Source: Novosphingobium sp. Chol11 (lineage in GTDB: Bacteria; Pseudomonadota; Alphaproteobacteria; Sphingomonadales; Sphingomonadaceae). From it: DNA of 64,000 nt. Below the pieces are notes generated by a model that did no database searches, was not told where the DNA came from, and worked only from the letters and a program-made list of their open reading frames with translations. The first letter of the stretch is position 1, and every line of letters starts with the position of its first letter. The stretch covers positions 1,879,298 through 1,943,297 of the forward strand of contig NZ_OBMU01000001.1 of the NCBI RefSeq assembly GCF_900218065.1, read 5' to 3'. The position numbers and the translations under genes were made by a program. This document shows, piece by piece, positions 37,442-46,063 of the stretch.

Positions 37442-37535
37442 GCCGTTTCGCGCCGCCGGTGCACAGGCGGCGGCGCGAAGCTCATGATCACGAAGGCGGT
37501 CGATATGGGGCTGCAACCCGAAGTTTCACTGGATC

Positions 37536-39626
37536 ATGCCGAATCATCCCGATCAAAACGGCGCAGGCGCCCGCGACGAGTCCGGCACGGAAAAATGGCT
37601 TTCCGGCAAGAGGCTCTGGATCGATTGCACGGATATTCTGCGCTATGCGAACGCCGGAAACCGGACAGTTTCAGGTATTCAGCGCGTCATTGCTAATATA
37701 TTTTCGGCGTTGGACCAACTGGGCATTGCTTGCGGCGCGGTGACGAGCGATTATGCTGGCTTGAAGTTCGTCGCGATCGATACGGGCCATAGCTTATCAC
37801 TTTTCGCCGACCTGCAATCGGGCGGATGCGCGGCGACCGACATTAAGGCGAAATGTGCCCAAGTTCAGGCATCTGCCAGGCAGTGGGAGCCCGAAGCGGA
37901 CGACATCCTCCTGATCGCCGGTGCCTTTTGGCTGCATGATCCGTCCCTGCTGCTGGAGATGCGTCAGATCCCGCAACTTCGGATCGCCACCTTCGTTCAC
38001 GATGTATTGATCTGGCGTTATCCGGCTTACTTTTTGCCGACGGACCGCACGATCTGGCTAAGCGCCTTCTCGCAGATGCTTGGAATAAGCGACGTGCTGA
38101 TGACCAGTTCCCGCTATGTGGAAGATGAGATCCGCGCCTGCGCAATGGCGTTGCGCCTGCCTTGCCCGGACGTACTGAGGACCGGCATGGCCTCCGCCTT
38201 CCCAAGCAACATGCCAGAAAAGCCGAGCGAGATCGTTCGGCAACTCATCGGGAAACGTTTTGTCCTATGCGTCGGAACGTTGGAAGCCCGAAAAAATCAC
38301 GCTTTTCTGCTGGATATCTGGGATCAGCTCCATGCCGAGCACGGCGACGCCGCGCCTCGACTGGTGTTCGCCGGCAAGATCGGCTGGAAAGTAGCTTCCT
38401 TGCTGCGCCGCATGAGGGGGCTGAATTGGCGCTCCACTCATTTCCTTCACATCGACTCACCAGCCGATAGCGACTTAGCCTGGCTCTATAACCACTGTCT
38501 TTTTTCGATCTATCCCAGCCTGGCCGAAGGTTGGGGGCTGCCAATAAGCGAAAGTCTCGCCTGGGGAACACCATGCCTGGCTGCCAATACCACGTCTCTC
38601 CCTGAAGCGGGCGGCACTTCGGCGCTCTATTGTCCTCCCGATGATGTGAATGCAGCGCTGGTTAAGATTCGGCTCTTGTTGAAGGATGATTTCAGGCTGC
38701 AGTTGCGCAAGCATATCCAGCGAAATTTCCGTCAAAGGAGTTGGCAGGAATTTACGGCAGGATTACTCGACGCTTTGTCGCGCCCCTTCCTTTCGCGCCG
38801 TTATCCCGCCCTGCCCATTGAACAGCCGTGCTCAGTTGGAACACCATTGCGGGAGGCGGACATCGCCAGCCGGGCAGCTGCGCTGGCGACGTTGGCATCC
38901 GGTTGGGAGGAGATCCGGGACGACGCAGCATATGGTCGGCCAGTCATGAAGATGGCTCTGCGCCTACAGGGCCGATACGAGGAAAAACTAATCCTCTGTT
39001 GTCTCGCCGCGGCACCCGGTGGCGGCACTATCCACGTTGAGGATGAAGAGTCGGGCGAGATGTACGAGTGGGCTTTCCCCGGTAATGATCCAGAGATAAA
39101 GCAGATCGCGCTGTCTTTTCACCCTGAGAGGGACATCAGGCTGTCGCTTCGTGTTGAGGCTGGTTCGGGGCAAGTGGCGGTATACGGGATGGGGCTTTCA
39201 AGGTCGGCCGTCGCATCAAAATTGCTGTCACAAAGACTGCTTGAAAGGATCGTTCCGAGCAAACCCACTGCAGAACTGATCGCGGACGGTCGTCGCTTAG
39301 TTGGTGGGCTGGCACCCCGATTTTTAAGGGCCGTGCCTCACCTCGCTCGCCTGCCTCTCAAGCGGGCGAGACGGGCCGCACGACGGCAGGATTGGGCAAC
39401 CGCTCGCCTGAATTATTGCGCCCTGCTGCGCCTACGACCAATGGATAGCTCCGCGTGGAAGCAATTGGGCCATGCATGCAAGGAGCTTAAGGATTATGCA
39501 GGCGCCTACACTGCGTATGGCATGGCCTTGCTCCATTCAGGGGATGCAGATTCTCGTTTCCACGCAAAAGTAATGCGCGAACAACTGCACTGGCAAGATG
39601 ACAGCTGGCGAATTGCGCAAGGTTAG
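37536..39626 (+). CDS. GT4-family glycosyltransferase with C-terminal TPR module
   Basis: A 696-residue cytoplasmic glycosyltransferase. The N-terminal segment GNRTVSGIQRVIANIF and the GT-B core LCVGTLEARKNHAFLLDIW, followed by YPSLAEGWGLPISESLAWGT (donor-binding Glu pair), place it in GT4. After about residue 470 a sandwich-like region follows, then about 80 C-terminal residues with TPR character (AWKQLGHACKELKDYAGAYT). The 727-residue protein at 42928 ends with a similar TPR block. Likely builds the capsule repeat; donor unknown. Confidence 0.8.
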   Translation: MPNHPDQNGAGARDESGTEKWLSGKRLWIDCTDILRYANAGNRTVSGIQRVIANIFSALDQLGIACGAVTSDYAGLKFVAIDTGHSLSLFADLQSGGCAATDIKAKCAQVQASARQWEPEADDILLIAGAFWLHDPSLLLEMRQIPQLRIATFVHDVLIWRYPAYFLPTDRTIWLSAFSQMLGISDVLMTSSRYVEDEIRACAMALRLPCPDVLRTGMASAFPSNMPEKPSEIVRQLIGKRFVLCVGTLEARKNHAFLLDIWDQLHAEHGDAAPRLVFAGKIGWKVASLLRRMRGLNWRSTHFLHIDSPADSDLAWLYNHCLFSIYPSLAEGWGLPISESLAWGTPCLAANTTSLPEAGGTSALYCPPDDVNAALVKIRLLLKDDFRLQLRKHIQRNFRQRSWQEFTAGLLDALSRPFLSRRYPALPIEQPCSVGTPLREADIASRAAALATLASGWEEIRDDAAYGRPVMKMALRLQGRYEEKLILCCLAAAPGGGTIHVEDEESGEMYEWAFPGNDPEIKQIALSFHPERDIRLSLRVEAGSGQVAVYGMGLSRSAVASKLLSQRLLERIVPSKPTAELIADGRRLVGGLAPRFLRAVPHLARLPLKRARRAARRQDWATARLNYCALLRLRPMDSSAWKQLGHACKELKDYAGAYTAYGMALLHSGDADSRFHAKVMREQLHWQDDSWRIAQG

Positions 39627-39653
39627 CACCACCTCGCGAAAGGTGCGTCCGCA

Positions 39654-39944
39654 ATGCGGCCCATAAACGGCGATGAGGCGGGTAAGCTGTTAAAGAAGCG
39701 TCTGAGCCAGATAAGCGGAGCTGTCGCGCAGATCAACTTATCTTTTTCATCCCGCCAAGGTGAACCTTTGAAAATTGAAAAAAAGGCGGAGGCCATAGCA
39801 TCGTTGTTTGCGTGCGTGGCGCGTCTCCAGAAACGCATTCCGATCGCGCTGCTTACAAACAGGGGGCATGATGCTAGCTCAATCTACACCGATTTCTTGA
39901 AGAAAATGGGAACTGGTCATTTCCACCGATCGAACCCACACTGA
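39654..39944 (+). CDS. Doubtful small ORF (96 residues)
   Basis: Starts MRPINGDEAGKLLKKRLSQI and contains a hydrophobic middle (IASLFACVARLQKRIPIALL). No family recognised and no strong ribosome site. It may be the rest of a deleted glycan gene, because it sits between the glycosyltransferase and the exporter genes. Confidence 0.25.
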   Translation: MRPINGDEAGKLLKKRLSQISGAVAQINLSFSSRQGEPLKIEKKAEAIASLFACVARLQKRIPIALLTNRGHDASSIYTDFLKKMGTGHFHRSNPH

Positions 39945-40228
39945 CATAGCCGGACCATGTACAAGCAAGCAACTGAGCGGAGGCCCGAAGCCTATCTAGT
40001 CCGTAACCGACCTGAGAGCCCGGTGGGAAATCCTCCCAGTGAACAGGCCAACGTTACCGCGACGGCAGCAATATTGCTGGGTCGCGACGCGCCGGCGCAA
40101 GCTCCATGCCCTCTAAGAAGTGATTGCAAAGCCTTTTGATGGTCCTTAGGAGAAGGCCATCAGGCATGGCTCCGCGCCTTTCCATCACCAATCTGGAGGG
40201 GCTTTAAGCCCGTAGTGAAGCATAACCG
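39945..40228. other. Non-coding stretch before the export genes
   Basis: No gene supported; a 60-residue frame here has no recognisable content. A hairpin lies at 40138-40161 (GATGG-T-CCTT pairing AAGGCCATC), without a T-run. May contain the promoter of the kpsE/M/T-type genes. Confidence 0.35.
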
Positions 40229-41338
40229 ATGAAACTCTTGCTATACAAAATGAAAGGGTTGGGCTGGATATTTTTTATTACTGTCCTGATACCGACGACT
40301 TTAGCCATACTATATTATGGTATCTTCGCTTCTGACGTTTATGTCTCAGAATCGAGTTTCATCGTCAAAACTTCAGAACGTAAGAGTCCTCCCGCACTAG
40401 GATCGCTGCTGGGCAGCGTCACAGGCTACTACCAAGATAATAGCGACATCTACTCAGTCCAGAATTTCGCCTTATCTCGTGACGCGGTATCACAGCTGAA
40501 CAATAAGGAGAGACTCAAGCAGATCTTTTCGTCTCACGATATCAGCGTTTTGGACAGGTTCGCGCCGCTGGGTTTCAGCGCATCGAAGGAAGACCTGTTC
40601 CGCTATTACAAAAAGCATGTGACGGTCGAAATTGACAGCCGCAGTGCGCTGGCTAAAATTCGCGTTGGCGCCTATCGTCCCGAGGACGCACACTGGATCA
40701 ACCAGCAGCTTCTTCGATTCAGCGAGCAGCTGGTGAACCGACTGAACAAGCGAGCCGAAACAGATCTCGTTGCATACGCCGAACGGACCGAGCGTCAAGC
40801 CGCAGATCAAGCACGCTCAGCTGCCCTGAAGCTGTCGGTATATCGCGACGCTCATCGCGTACTCGATCCGGAAAAACAGGCGACCGTGCAGATTCAGTTG
40901 ATCGCCAAGCTGCAGGACGACCTGATTGCTAACCAGTCGCAGTTGGATCAAATCCAGGCGGCGGTGCCAGACAACCCCCAAATTGGCCCCTTAAAGGCAA
41001 GGATCGCCAGCATAAAGCGCCAGATTGCTGAGGAATCGGGCCGGGTCACCGGAGGATCCAACTCCTTTGCAGGAGCTGCGCCGGGATATCAGCGGCTTCA
41101 GCTCGACAGTCAGATCGCTGATCGCCAGCTCGCCACCGCCATGACCGCTCTCGCTGATGCACGAGAGGAAGCCAGCCGCAAGCGAATCTATATAGAAACC
41201 GTGGTCCAGCCAAGCCGTCCCGATATCGCGGTCGAACCTCGGCGCTTGAACAGCATCCTTGCGGTCTTTGTCGTCGGGCTGATGGCTTGGGGTGTTTTCT
41301 CGATGCTGTTTGCGGGTGTGCGCGAGCACGGTTACTGA
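40229..41338 (+). CDS. kpsE: Capsule export inner-membrane protein, KpsE/CtrB/WcbD class
   Basis: A polysaccharide co-polymerase-type protein linking the ABC transporter to the outer-membrane exporter. The 369 residues have an N-terminal membrane helix (FFITVLIPTTLAILYYGI), then SDVYVSESSFIVKTSE, the family start of the periplasmic domain. A long coiled coil (about residues 170-320) and a C-terminal helix (ILAVFVVGLMAWGVFSMLF) complete it. Five bases precede the permease gene. Its partners here are the OPX protein at 30549 and KpsM/KpsT. Confidence 0.88.
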   Translation: MKLLLYKMKGLGWIFFITVLIPTTLAILYYGIFASDVYVSESSFIVKTSERKSPPALGSLLGSVTGYYQDNSDIYSVQNFALSRDAVSQLNNKERLKQIFSSHDISVLDRFAPLGFSASKEDLFRYYKKHVTVEIDSRSALAKIRVGAYRPEDAHWINQQLLRFSEQLVNRLNKRAETDLVAYAERTERQAADQARSAALKLSVYRDAHRVLDPEKQATVQIQLIAKLQDDLIANQSQLDQIQAAVPDNPQIGPLKARIASIKRQIAEESGRVTGGSNSFAGAAPGYQRLQLDSQIADRQLATAMTALADAREEASRKRIYIETVVQPSRPDIAVEPRRLNSILAVFVVGLMAWGVFSMLFAGVREHGY

Positions 41339-41343
41339 TCTAA

Positions 41344-42144
41344 ATGACCGACAACGACCCTTCCAATCCTCTGAAGAGAGCGTTTCTGGTCGAGAAGCGT
41401 GTTATCGGCGCGCTTCTTTTGCGCGAAGTCATGACCAGATACGGTCGACACAATATCGGCTTTCTGTGGCTGTTCGTTGAACCAATGATCTTTACGTTGG
41501 GTATTGTCACCCTGTGGTCGATGTTCAAGGCCAGTCACGGCACCGAAATTCCAATCGCCGCCTTCGCGTTGACAGGCTATTCTAGCATCCTATTGTGGCG
41601 CAACATGCCTGGCCGCTGCATTCATGCGATAGAGCCAAACATGTCACTCCTATATCACCGAAACGTTAAGGTGATGGACATCTACATTTCCAGGATACTT
41701 TTGGAATTTCTCGGCGCGTCGATGTCTTTTTTCGTGTTGTCGATTATATTCATCACCGTTGGGCTCATCCAACCTCCCGAAGATCTGGCTAAGGTTGCTC
41801 TCGGGTGGATCATGTTGGTCTGGTTCGGCGCCTCGCTCGCGTTGTTGGTGGGAACATTGTCGGAGAGCTCTGATCTAGTTGAAAAATTCTGGCATCCAGC
41901 ATCCTATCTCATCTTTCCGCTATCAGGAGCCGCATTCATCGTCGACATCATGCCTCCTGCAGCCCAGCGCTATCTTCTGCTGCTTCCTATGGTGAATGGC
42001 GTAGAATTGCTGCGTGATGGATATTTCGGATCCATCATGCGCGCACATTACGACCTCAACTACATGGCGATGTGCTGCCTAGTCTTGACCCTATTGGGCG
42101 TGGCTCAACTCCGCCGTATCGGACGGGAGGTCGTTCCGGAATGA
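41344..42144 (+). CDS. kpsM: Capsule ABC transporter permease, KpsM class
   Basis: The 266-residue ABC-2 permease has six predicted helices and the family start ALLLREVMTRYGRHNIGFLW, then NVKVMDIYISRILLEFLG and FWHPASYLIFPLSGAAF. It should form the membrane channel for lipid-linked polysaccharide. Ends in an ATGA overlap with the ATPase gene. Normal length for KpsM/CtrC/Wzm of capsule systems. Confidence 0.9.
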   Translation: MTDNDPSNPLKRAFLVEKRVIGALLLREVMTRYGRHNIGFLWLFVEPMIFTLGIVTLWSMFKASHGTEIPIAAFALTGYSSILLWRNMPGRCIHAIEPNMSLLYHRNVKVMDIYISRILLEFLGASMSFFVLSIIFITVGLIQPPEDLAKVALGWIMLVWFGASLALLVGTLSESSDLVEKFWHPASYLIFPLSGAAFIVDIMPPAAQRYLLLLPMVNGVELLRDGYFGSIMRAHYDLNYMAMCCLVLTLLGVAQLRRIGREVVPE

Positions 42145-42803
42145 TCTGTCTCGAAAATGTATCTAAGTCCTACAAGACCACCCATGGCATGAGGGAAATC
42201 CTTAAAAACAATAATATCACCATCAACACACACGAACGGATCGGCATCCTCGGACGCAACGGCGCAGGCAAGTCAACCCTTATTCGCCTTATCTCGGGGG
42301 CAGAACGACCCACCACGGGCCGGATCACACGGGACATGACTGTGTCTTGGCCGCTGGCGTTCGGCGGCGCATTCCAGTCGTCGCTAACTGGCTTGGACAA
42401 TCTTCGGTTCATTTGTCGCATCTATGGCGTGCCCATCGCACCGCGCATTCCGTTTGTTGAGGAATTCACCGAGCTTGGTCGCTATCTGCGAGAACCGGTG
42501 CGTACCTATTCTTCTGGAATGCGAGCGCGGCTTTCCTTTGCGCTGTCAATGGTCATTGAATTCGATTGTTTCTTAATTGACGAAATTGTCGCAGTTGGCG
42601 ACGCTCGCTTTCACGAGAAATGCCATACTGAGCTTTTTGAAAAGAGAGCCGACAGAGCAATGATAATTGTTTCCCACGACTCCTATTATATACAGACACA
42701 CTGCCAAAGGGCCGGAGTTTTGCACAATGGGACAGTGCATATGTTCGACACCGTCGACAGTGCATTCAAGTTCTACGATGAAACGCGAAACGAGCAAGGG
42801 TAA
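42141..42803 (+). CDS. kpsT: Capsule ABC transporter ATPase, KpsT class
   Basis: The 220-residue ATPase shows Walker A GRNGAGKST, the signature motif YSSGMRARLSFALSM, Walker B CFLIDEIVAVGD and the switch His in IIVSHDSYY. It lacks the C-terminal carbohydrate-binding domain of O-antigen Wzt proteins, so it belongs to the capsule branch that exports regardless of chain end. Starts at 42141 inside the permease stop. Energises export with KpsM. Confidence 0.92.
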   Translation: MICLENVSKSYKTTHGMREILKNNNITINTHERIGILGRNGAGKSTLIRLISGAERPTTGRITRDMTVSWPLAFGGAFQSSLTGLDNLRFICRIYGVPIAPRIPFVEEFTELGRYLREPVRTYSSGMRARLSFALSMVIEFDCFLIDEIVAVGDARFHEKCHTELFEKRADRAMIIVSHDSYYIQTHCQRAGVLHNGTVHMFDTVDSAFKFYDETRNEQG

Positions 42804-42927
42804 CATTCTTAAATACTGCCGATATGTGTTGGCAGTTAGACGATTATGCGGCCGTAAGCTGCAACGATCGTGTCAGACGATGTAAACTGATCGACTGACA
42901 TCAACTAATACTATCGGGGCATTTGAA

Positions 42928-45111
42928 ATGACGCACACGAAAGCTTCTTCTGTTGTGAAGAGTTACGAAGCAGAATCTATCAGGCCCACTGACATTGAGC
43001 TCGCTCATCTTGCAAAGATGAAACGCAAAATTGGTATCATCCGCCTGTGGCCAGAACAGGCGGCCGCAGAACATGAAAGCATTGAACGGTATCGCTATGC
43101 TTGCTCATTGATCGGCGTCGATCTGATTGAAGTCGATCGGCTGGGCAATCTGCTGAACGGGGAGCGTCGCCCCATAACGCGCGACGATGTAGATTTCGTG
43201 ATATCGCTTCATTTCGAAACGCCTAAAGCTTATGACTGTTTTTCTTGGGCCGCATTGTGGAATCCAGTTGATTTTTATGTCGATTGGGGTTTCCAAACAT
43301 TCACGGATCACCAATTTTCACACGATGGTTATTTTTCCTGCTCATCCCCCGTTATCGAACGATTCGCGCGTCAGGAATTAGGTAGCCGCTACGACGAAGT
43401 AGCTCATGCGACCGTCAATCACACTCTGTCTGGCCCCGTGTTCCGCGCCCAGGAGCGCAACGATCGTCGCCTAGTTTATTGCGGTATCAACTGGGAGCGT
43501 CTGTCGAATAAGCCGGGCCGTTTTGACCATTTGCTCCGACCACTAGACAAAGCGGGTGTGCTCGACATTTTCGGACCAGAAGTAATTCAAGGTACGCGTG
43601 TCTGGGAAGGCTTCGATGGCTACAAACGCGAAGTGCCTTTCGACGGCAAGTCGCTAATTCGTGAAATCGCCATGTCTGGTGCGGTGCTGGCTCTGTCGTC
43701 CAATGCGCATCTACGTTCCGAGGTGATGACGAGTCGACTTTTTGAGGGCGCAGCCGCCGGCGCTCTGGTCATGGCCGACGCTAATGGCTTTGTTGGGCGC
43801 TATTTCGCCGATGTGACTGTGCCTATCGAGATTACGGGCGAGGCATCGAAAGATGGAGCGAAGATCATAGCCGCGCTCGAACACTACAACAATAGCCCGG
43901 ACGAGGCGTTCAAGCTGGCTAAATCGCTTCAGGATCGCTACATCGACAGCTACATGCTGCATAAGCAGCTGCTTGGTGTATATCAGCAATATATACTGAA
44001 AGAGGCTCAGCAGTCGGCTGTACGCAGGTCCAGCAGAGATAAGATTGCTTATGTTGTATTGTGGCCCGATCGCAAACAGCAGTTCCCCAAGCAGGCAATT
44101 GCTTCGATTCAAAATCAAACCGGTTGCGAAGCAATCATTCGAGTTGTCACGGTAGGCAAGGGCAGTGAAGAAAATATAATTCTGCCAAAGGTCGCGGGCG
44201 ATTTGGACATCGGCATGGTTTATGTCGATGACGCTTATGACAAGCCAAATGCTGCCGGCGCCATGCTTTTGCAAGTGATTGATAGCCTTCCTGAGGATAT
44301 ACAGCTTATTTCGGTTATGACCTCTGGATGCGATCTTTTCAGCGATTATGCTGTGCAAATGAGTCGGGCTGCACGCGAAAATGACACTGGAGCAGTATGT
44401 GCCATCATCTTGCGGCACTATGATCCCGCCGAGTATGCAATGAGTGGAACGGAATACGCCGATTATTGGCGCCCTTCTGCTGCCAATCAGACCTTCCCTC
44501 CTGCTGCATCACACATGCTACTCAAGCGCGACTTCATTGAACGCAACGGAGGAGCGATCCAAATGATGGCTTACGACACGCTGGTCGCTTATCTGGCGCG
44601 CTTCGTCGACGACATGGCAGTTGTAGATTCGCCTCTGGCTCGCTTTGACCTGAAGATTTATGAACGTACCCGTCGCTTGTTGGAATCGCCCTATCCTAAT
44701 GGCGACATCTTCCTAAATCGATATAGGCGTAACAAGGGCACCGAACAGGTGCCCGCCGGCACCTCAGCTTTAGTCGAAAGCAAATCTAACGGCGATGTGG
44801 ACGCCTTCGTCGCACGGCTCAAGTCGAGCCCTAACGCAAATATCAGCTTCTTCGGCCGCCTCTCGCATCGGATTACGCTCAAGAAGGCACGTCAGTATGC
44901 GCGCTCGAGCCAGTGGGACATGGCAGAACGCTGCTACGCTACAATAATCTCCACAGGCGGCTCAAACGCTAAAATATGGAAGCAATATGCTCACTCGTTA
45001 AAGGAGCAGGGGCTGGTCGGGCCAGCGCGCTACAGTTACCGGGTCGCCGCTGATCTTGATCCAAACGACGCGGACACGCGACAGCATCTTCTACATATTC
45101 AGAGCAAGTAG
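42928..45111 (+). CDS. Multidomain glycosyltransferase with C-terminal TPR module
   Basis: 727 residues in three parts. Residues about 30-370 resemble CgeB-like glycosyltransferases (LVYCGINWERLSNKPGRFDH, then MTSRLFEGAAAGALVMAD, the donor-binding block). Residues about 380-600 have a second Rossmann-like, GT-A-like section (QAIASIQNQTGCEAIIRVVT, YVDDAYDKPN). The last about 75 residues are TPR-like (WKQYAHSLKEQGLVGPARYS), similar to the end of the protein at 37536. The gene is visibly AT-richer than the flanks, a sign of transfer. Probably synthesises or starts the exported glycan. Confidence 0.68.
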   Translation: MTHTKASSVVKSYEAESIRPTDIELAHLAKMKRKIGIIRLWPEQAAAEHESIERYRYACSLIGVDLIEVDRLGNLLNGERRPITRDDVDFVISLHFETPKAYDCFSWAALWNPVDFYVDWGFQTFTDHQFSHDGYFSCSSPVIERFARQELGSRYDEVAHATVNHTLSGPVFRAQERNDRRLVYCGINWERLSNKPGRFDHLLRPLDKAGVLDIFGPEVIQGTRVWEGFDGYKREVPFDGKSLIREIAMSGAVLALSSNAHLRSEVMTSRLFEGAAAGALVMADANGFVGRYFADVTVPIEITGEASKDGAKIIAALEHYNNSPDEAFKLAKSLQDRYIDSYMLHKQLLGVYQQYILKEAQQSAVRRSSRDKIAYVVLWPDRKQQFPKQAIASIQNQTGCEAIIRVVTVGKGSEENIILPKVAGDLDIGMVYVDDAYDKPNAAGAMLLQVIDSLPEDIQLISVMTSGCDLFSDYAVQMSRAARENDTGAVCAIILRHYDPAEYAMSGTEYADYWRPSAANQTFPPAASHMLLKRDFIERNGGAIQMMAYDTLVAYLARFVDDMAVVDSPLARFDLKIYERTRRLLESPYPNGDIFLNRYRRNKGTEQVPAGTSALVESKSNGDVDAFVARLKSSPNANISFFGRLSHRITLKKARQYARSSQWDMAERCYATIISTGGSNAKIWKQYAHSLKEQGLVGPARYSYRVAADLDPNDADTRQHLLHIQSK

Positions 45112-45150
45112 TAACGTATCTTCTAGTGCGAGCTTGAAGCTGAACAATTC

Positions 45151-45156
45151 TATAAT
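45151..45156 (+). promoter_or_regulatory. Perfect -10 box before wcbI
   Basis: TATAAT lies 33 bases before the wcbI start. No good -35 box is seen at the proper distance (TTGAAG at 45134 is too close), so an activator or extended contacts would be needed. Confidence 0.35.
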
Positions 45157-45189
45157 AGAGATATCGATATAGGCCAAAGGCTCACTGTA

Positions 45190-46014
45190 ATGAAATATGT
45201 TTTTTTTGGAAACTGCCAAGTAAATCAGATTTATTGCAGCTTCGCAGCAGCAAAAAATTCCGTGTTCGGAAACGATGTCGAATTGGAGTTTGTTGATGGG
45301 AATGCGCCTGGCTGCCTAGAGGCACTGGATACGTCCTTGCGAACGGCTGGTGCACTGGTGTGGCAAGGTCGGGCGGAGTTTAAGGATCCACCCAAGTTTG
45401 CAGGTCGCATCTTACGCTTGCCGACGATTTACTTCTCCACTCTGTGGCCCTTCGACGGCGGGGATCCGTCAGTTGAGGCACTGTCAGAATTACCGCCGCG
45501 TGTCCCACGGGGTGATAGTTTCATCCGGGAAAGCATAGCTGCGGGCAAATCAGCCGACCAGGTCTATTGGGCATATCGCGAACTTTATGTTCCCGCTCGC
45601 GTGGACATTAAAGACCTTTTCGAACGGGAACTAGAAACACAGCGCAAGAAAGATCAGTTCTGCGATGTACGCATTGCAGACTATATCGCAGGTAAAATGC
45701 TGAGTCATCGTCTGTTTTCAATGGCATGGCACCCAACCAATGAATTGCTTCGGGAGTTGCACGACCAAGTCGCACTTTGGGAATTTTTTGATCTTAATGA
45801 CATCCAAGCAACTTTAGTGCTGACGCACTGGGCGGGTGAAGAACGATTACAACCTGATGTCCCCATTCACCCGTCGGTGATCGAACATCTGGGCCTGCAA
45901 TGGCGAATTTCCGATTACAATCATTTTGGTGAAAGCCGTCAGTTCGACGATTGGCTGATCCAGTACCTATCAGTCTACGATCCACAGATTGAGAGGAAGG
46001 TTAGGGCAACCTAA
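45190..46014 (+). CDS. wcbI: WcbI-family polysaccharide biosynthesis protein (putative O-acetyltransferase)
   Basis: The 274-residue protein starts with MKYVFFGNCQVNQI, the GNCQ signature of the WcbI family, and has RLPTIYFSTLWPF and a late WHPTNELL segment typical of it. In Burkholderia pseudomallei WcbI is needed for O-acetylation of the 6-deoxy-heptan capsule. Its presence with heptose kinase, guanylyltransferase and GDP-sugar dehydratase genes strengthens the heptan-capsule reading. AAAGG lies before the ATG. Convergent with the next glycosyltransferase. Confidence 0.78.
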   Translation: MKYVFFGNCQVNQIYCSFAAAKNSVFGNDVELEFVDGNAPGCLEALDTSLRTAGALVWQGRAEFKDPPKFAGRILRLPTIYFSTLWPFDGGDPSVEALSELPPRVPRGDSFIRESIAAGKSADQVYWAYRELYVPARVDIKDLFERELETQRKKDQFCDVRIADYIAGKMLSHRLFSMAWHPTNELLRELHDQVALWEFFDLNDIQATLVLTHWAGEERLQPDVPIHPSVIEHLGLQWRISDYNHFGESRQFDDWLIQYLSVYDPQIERKVRAT

Positions 46015-46063
46015 GTGCAATAATAATGTCAGTCTCCTACTGTCTCGAAGCCTGATTTGACGC

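Noticed and set aside
39957-40139. Group II intron or phage remnant in the gap before kpsE
   Set aside because: Some short phrases looked suggestive, but no reverse-transcriptase motif or domain V-like hairpin was found.
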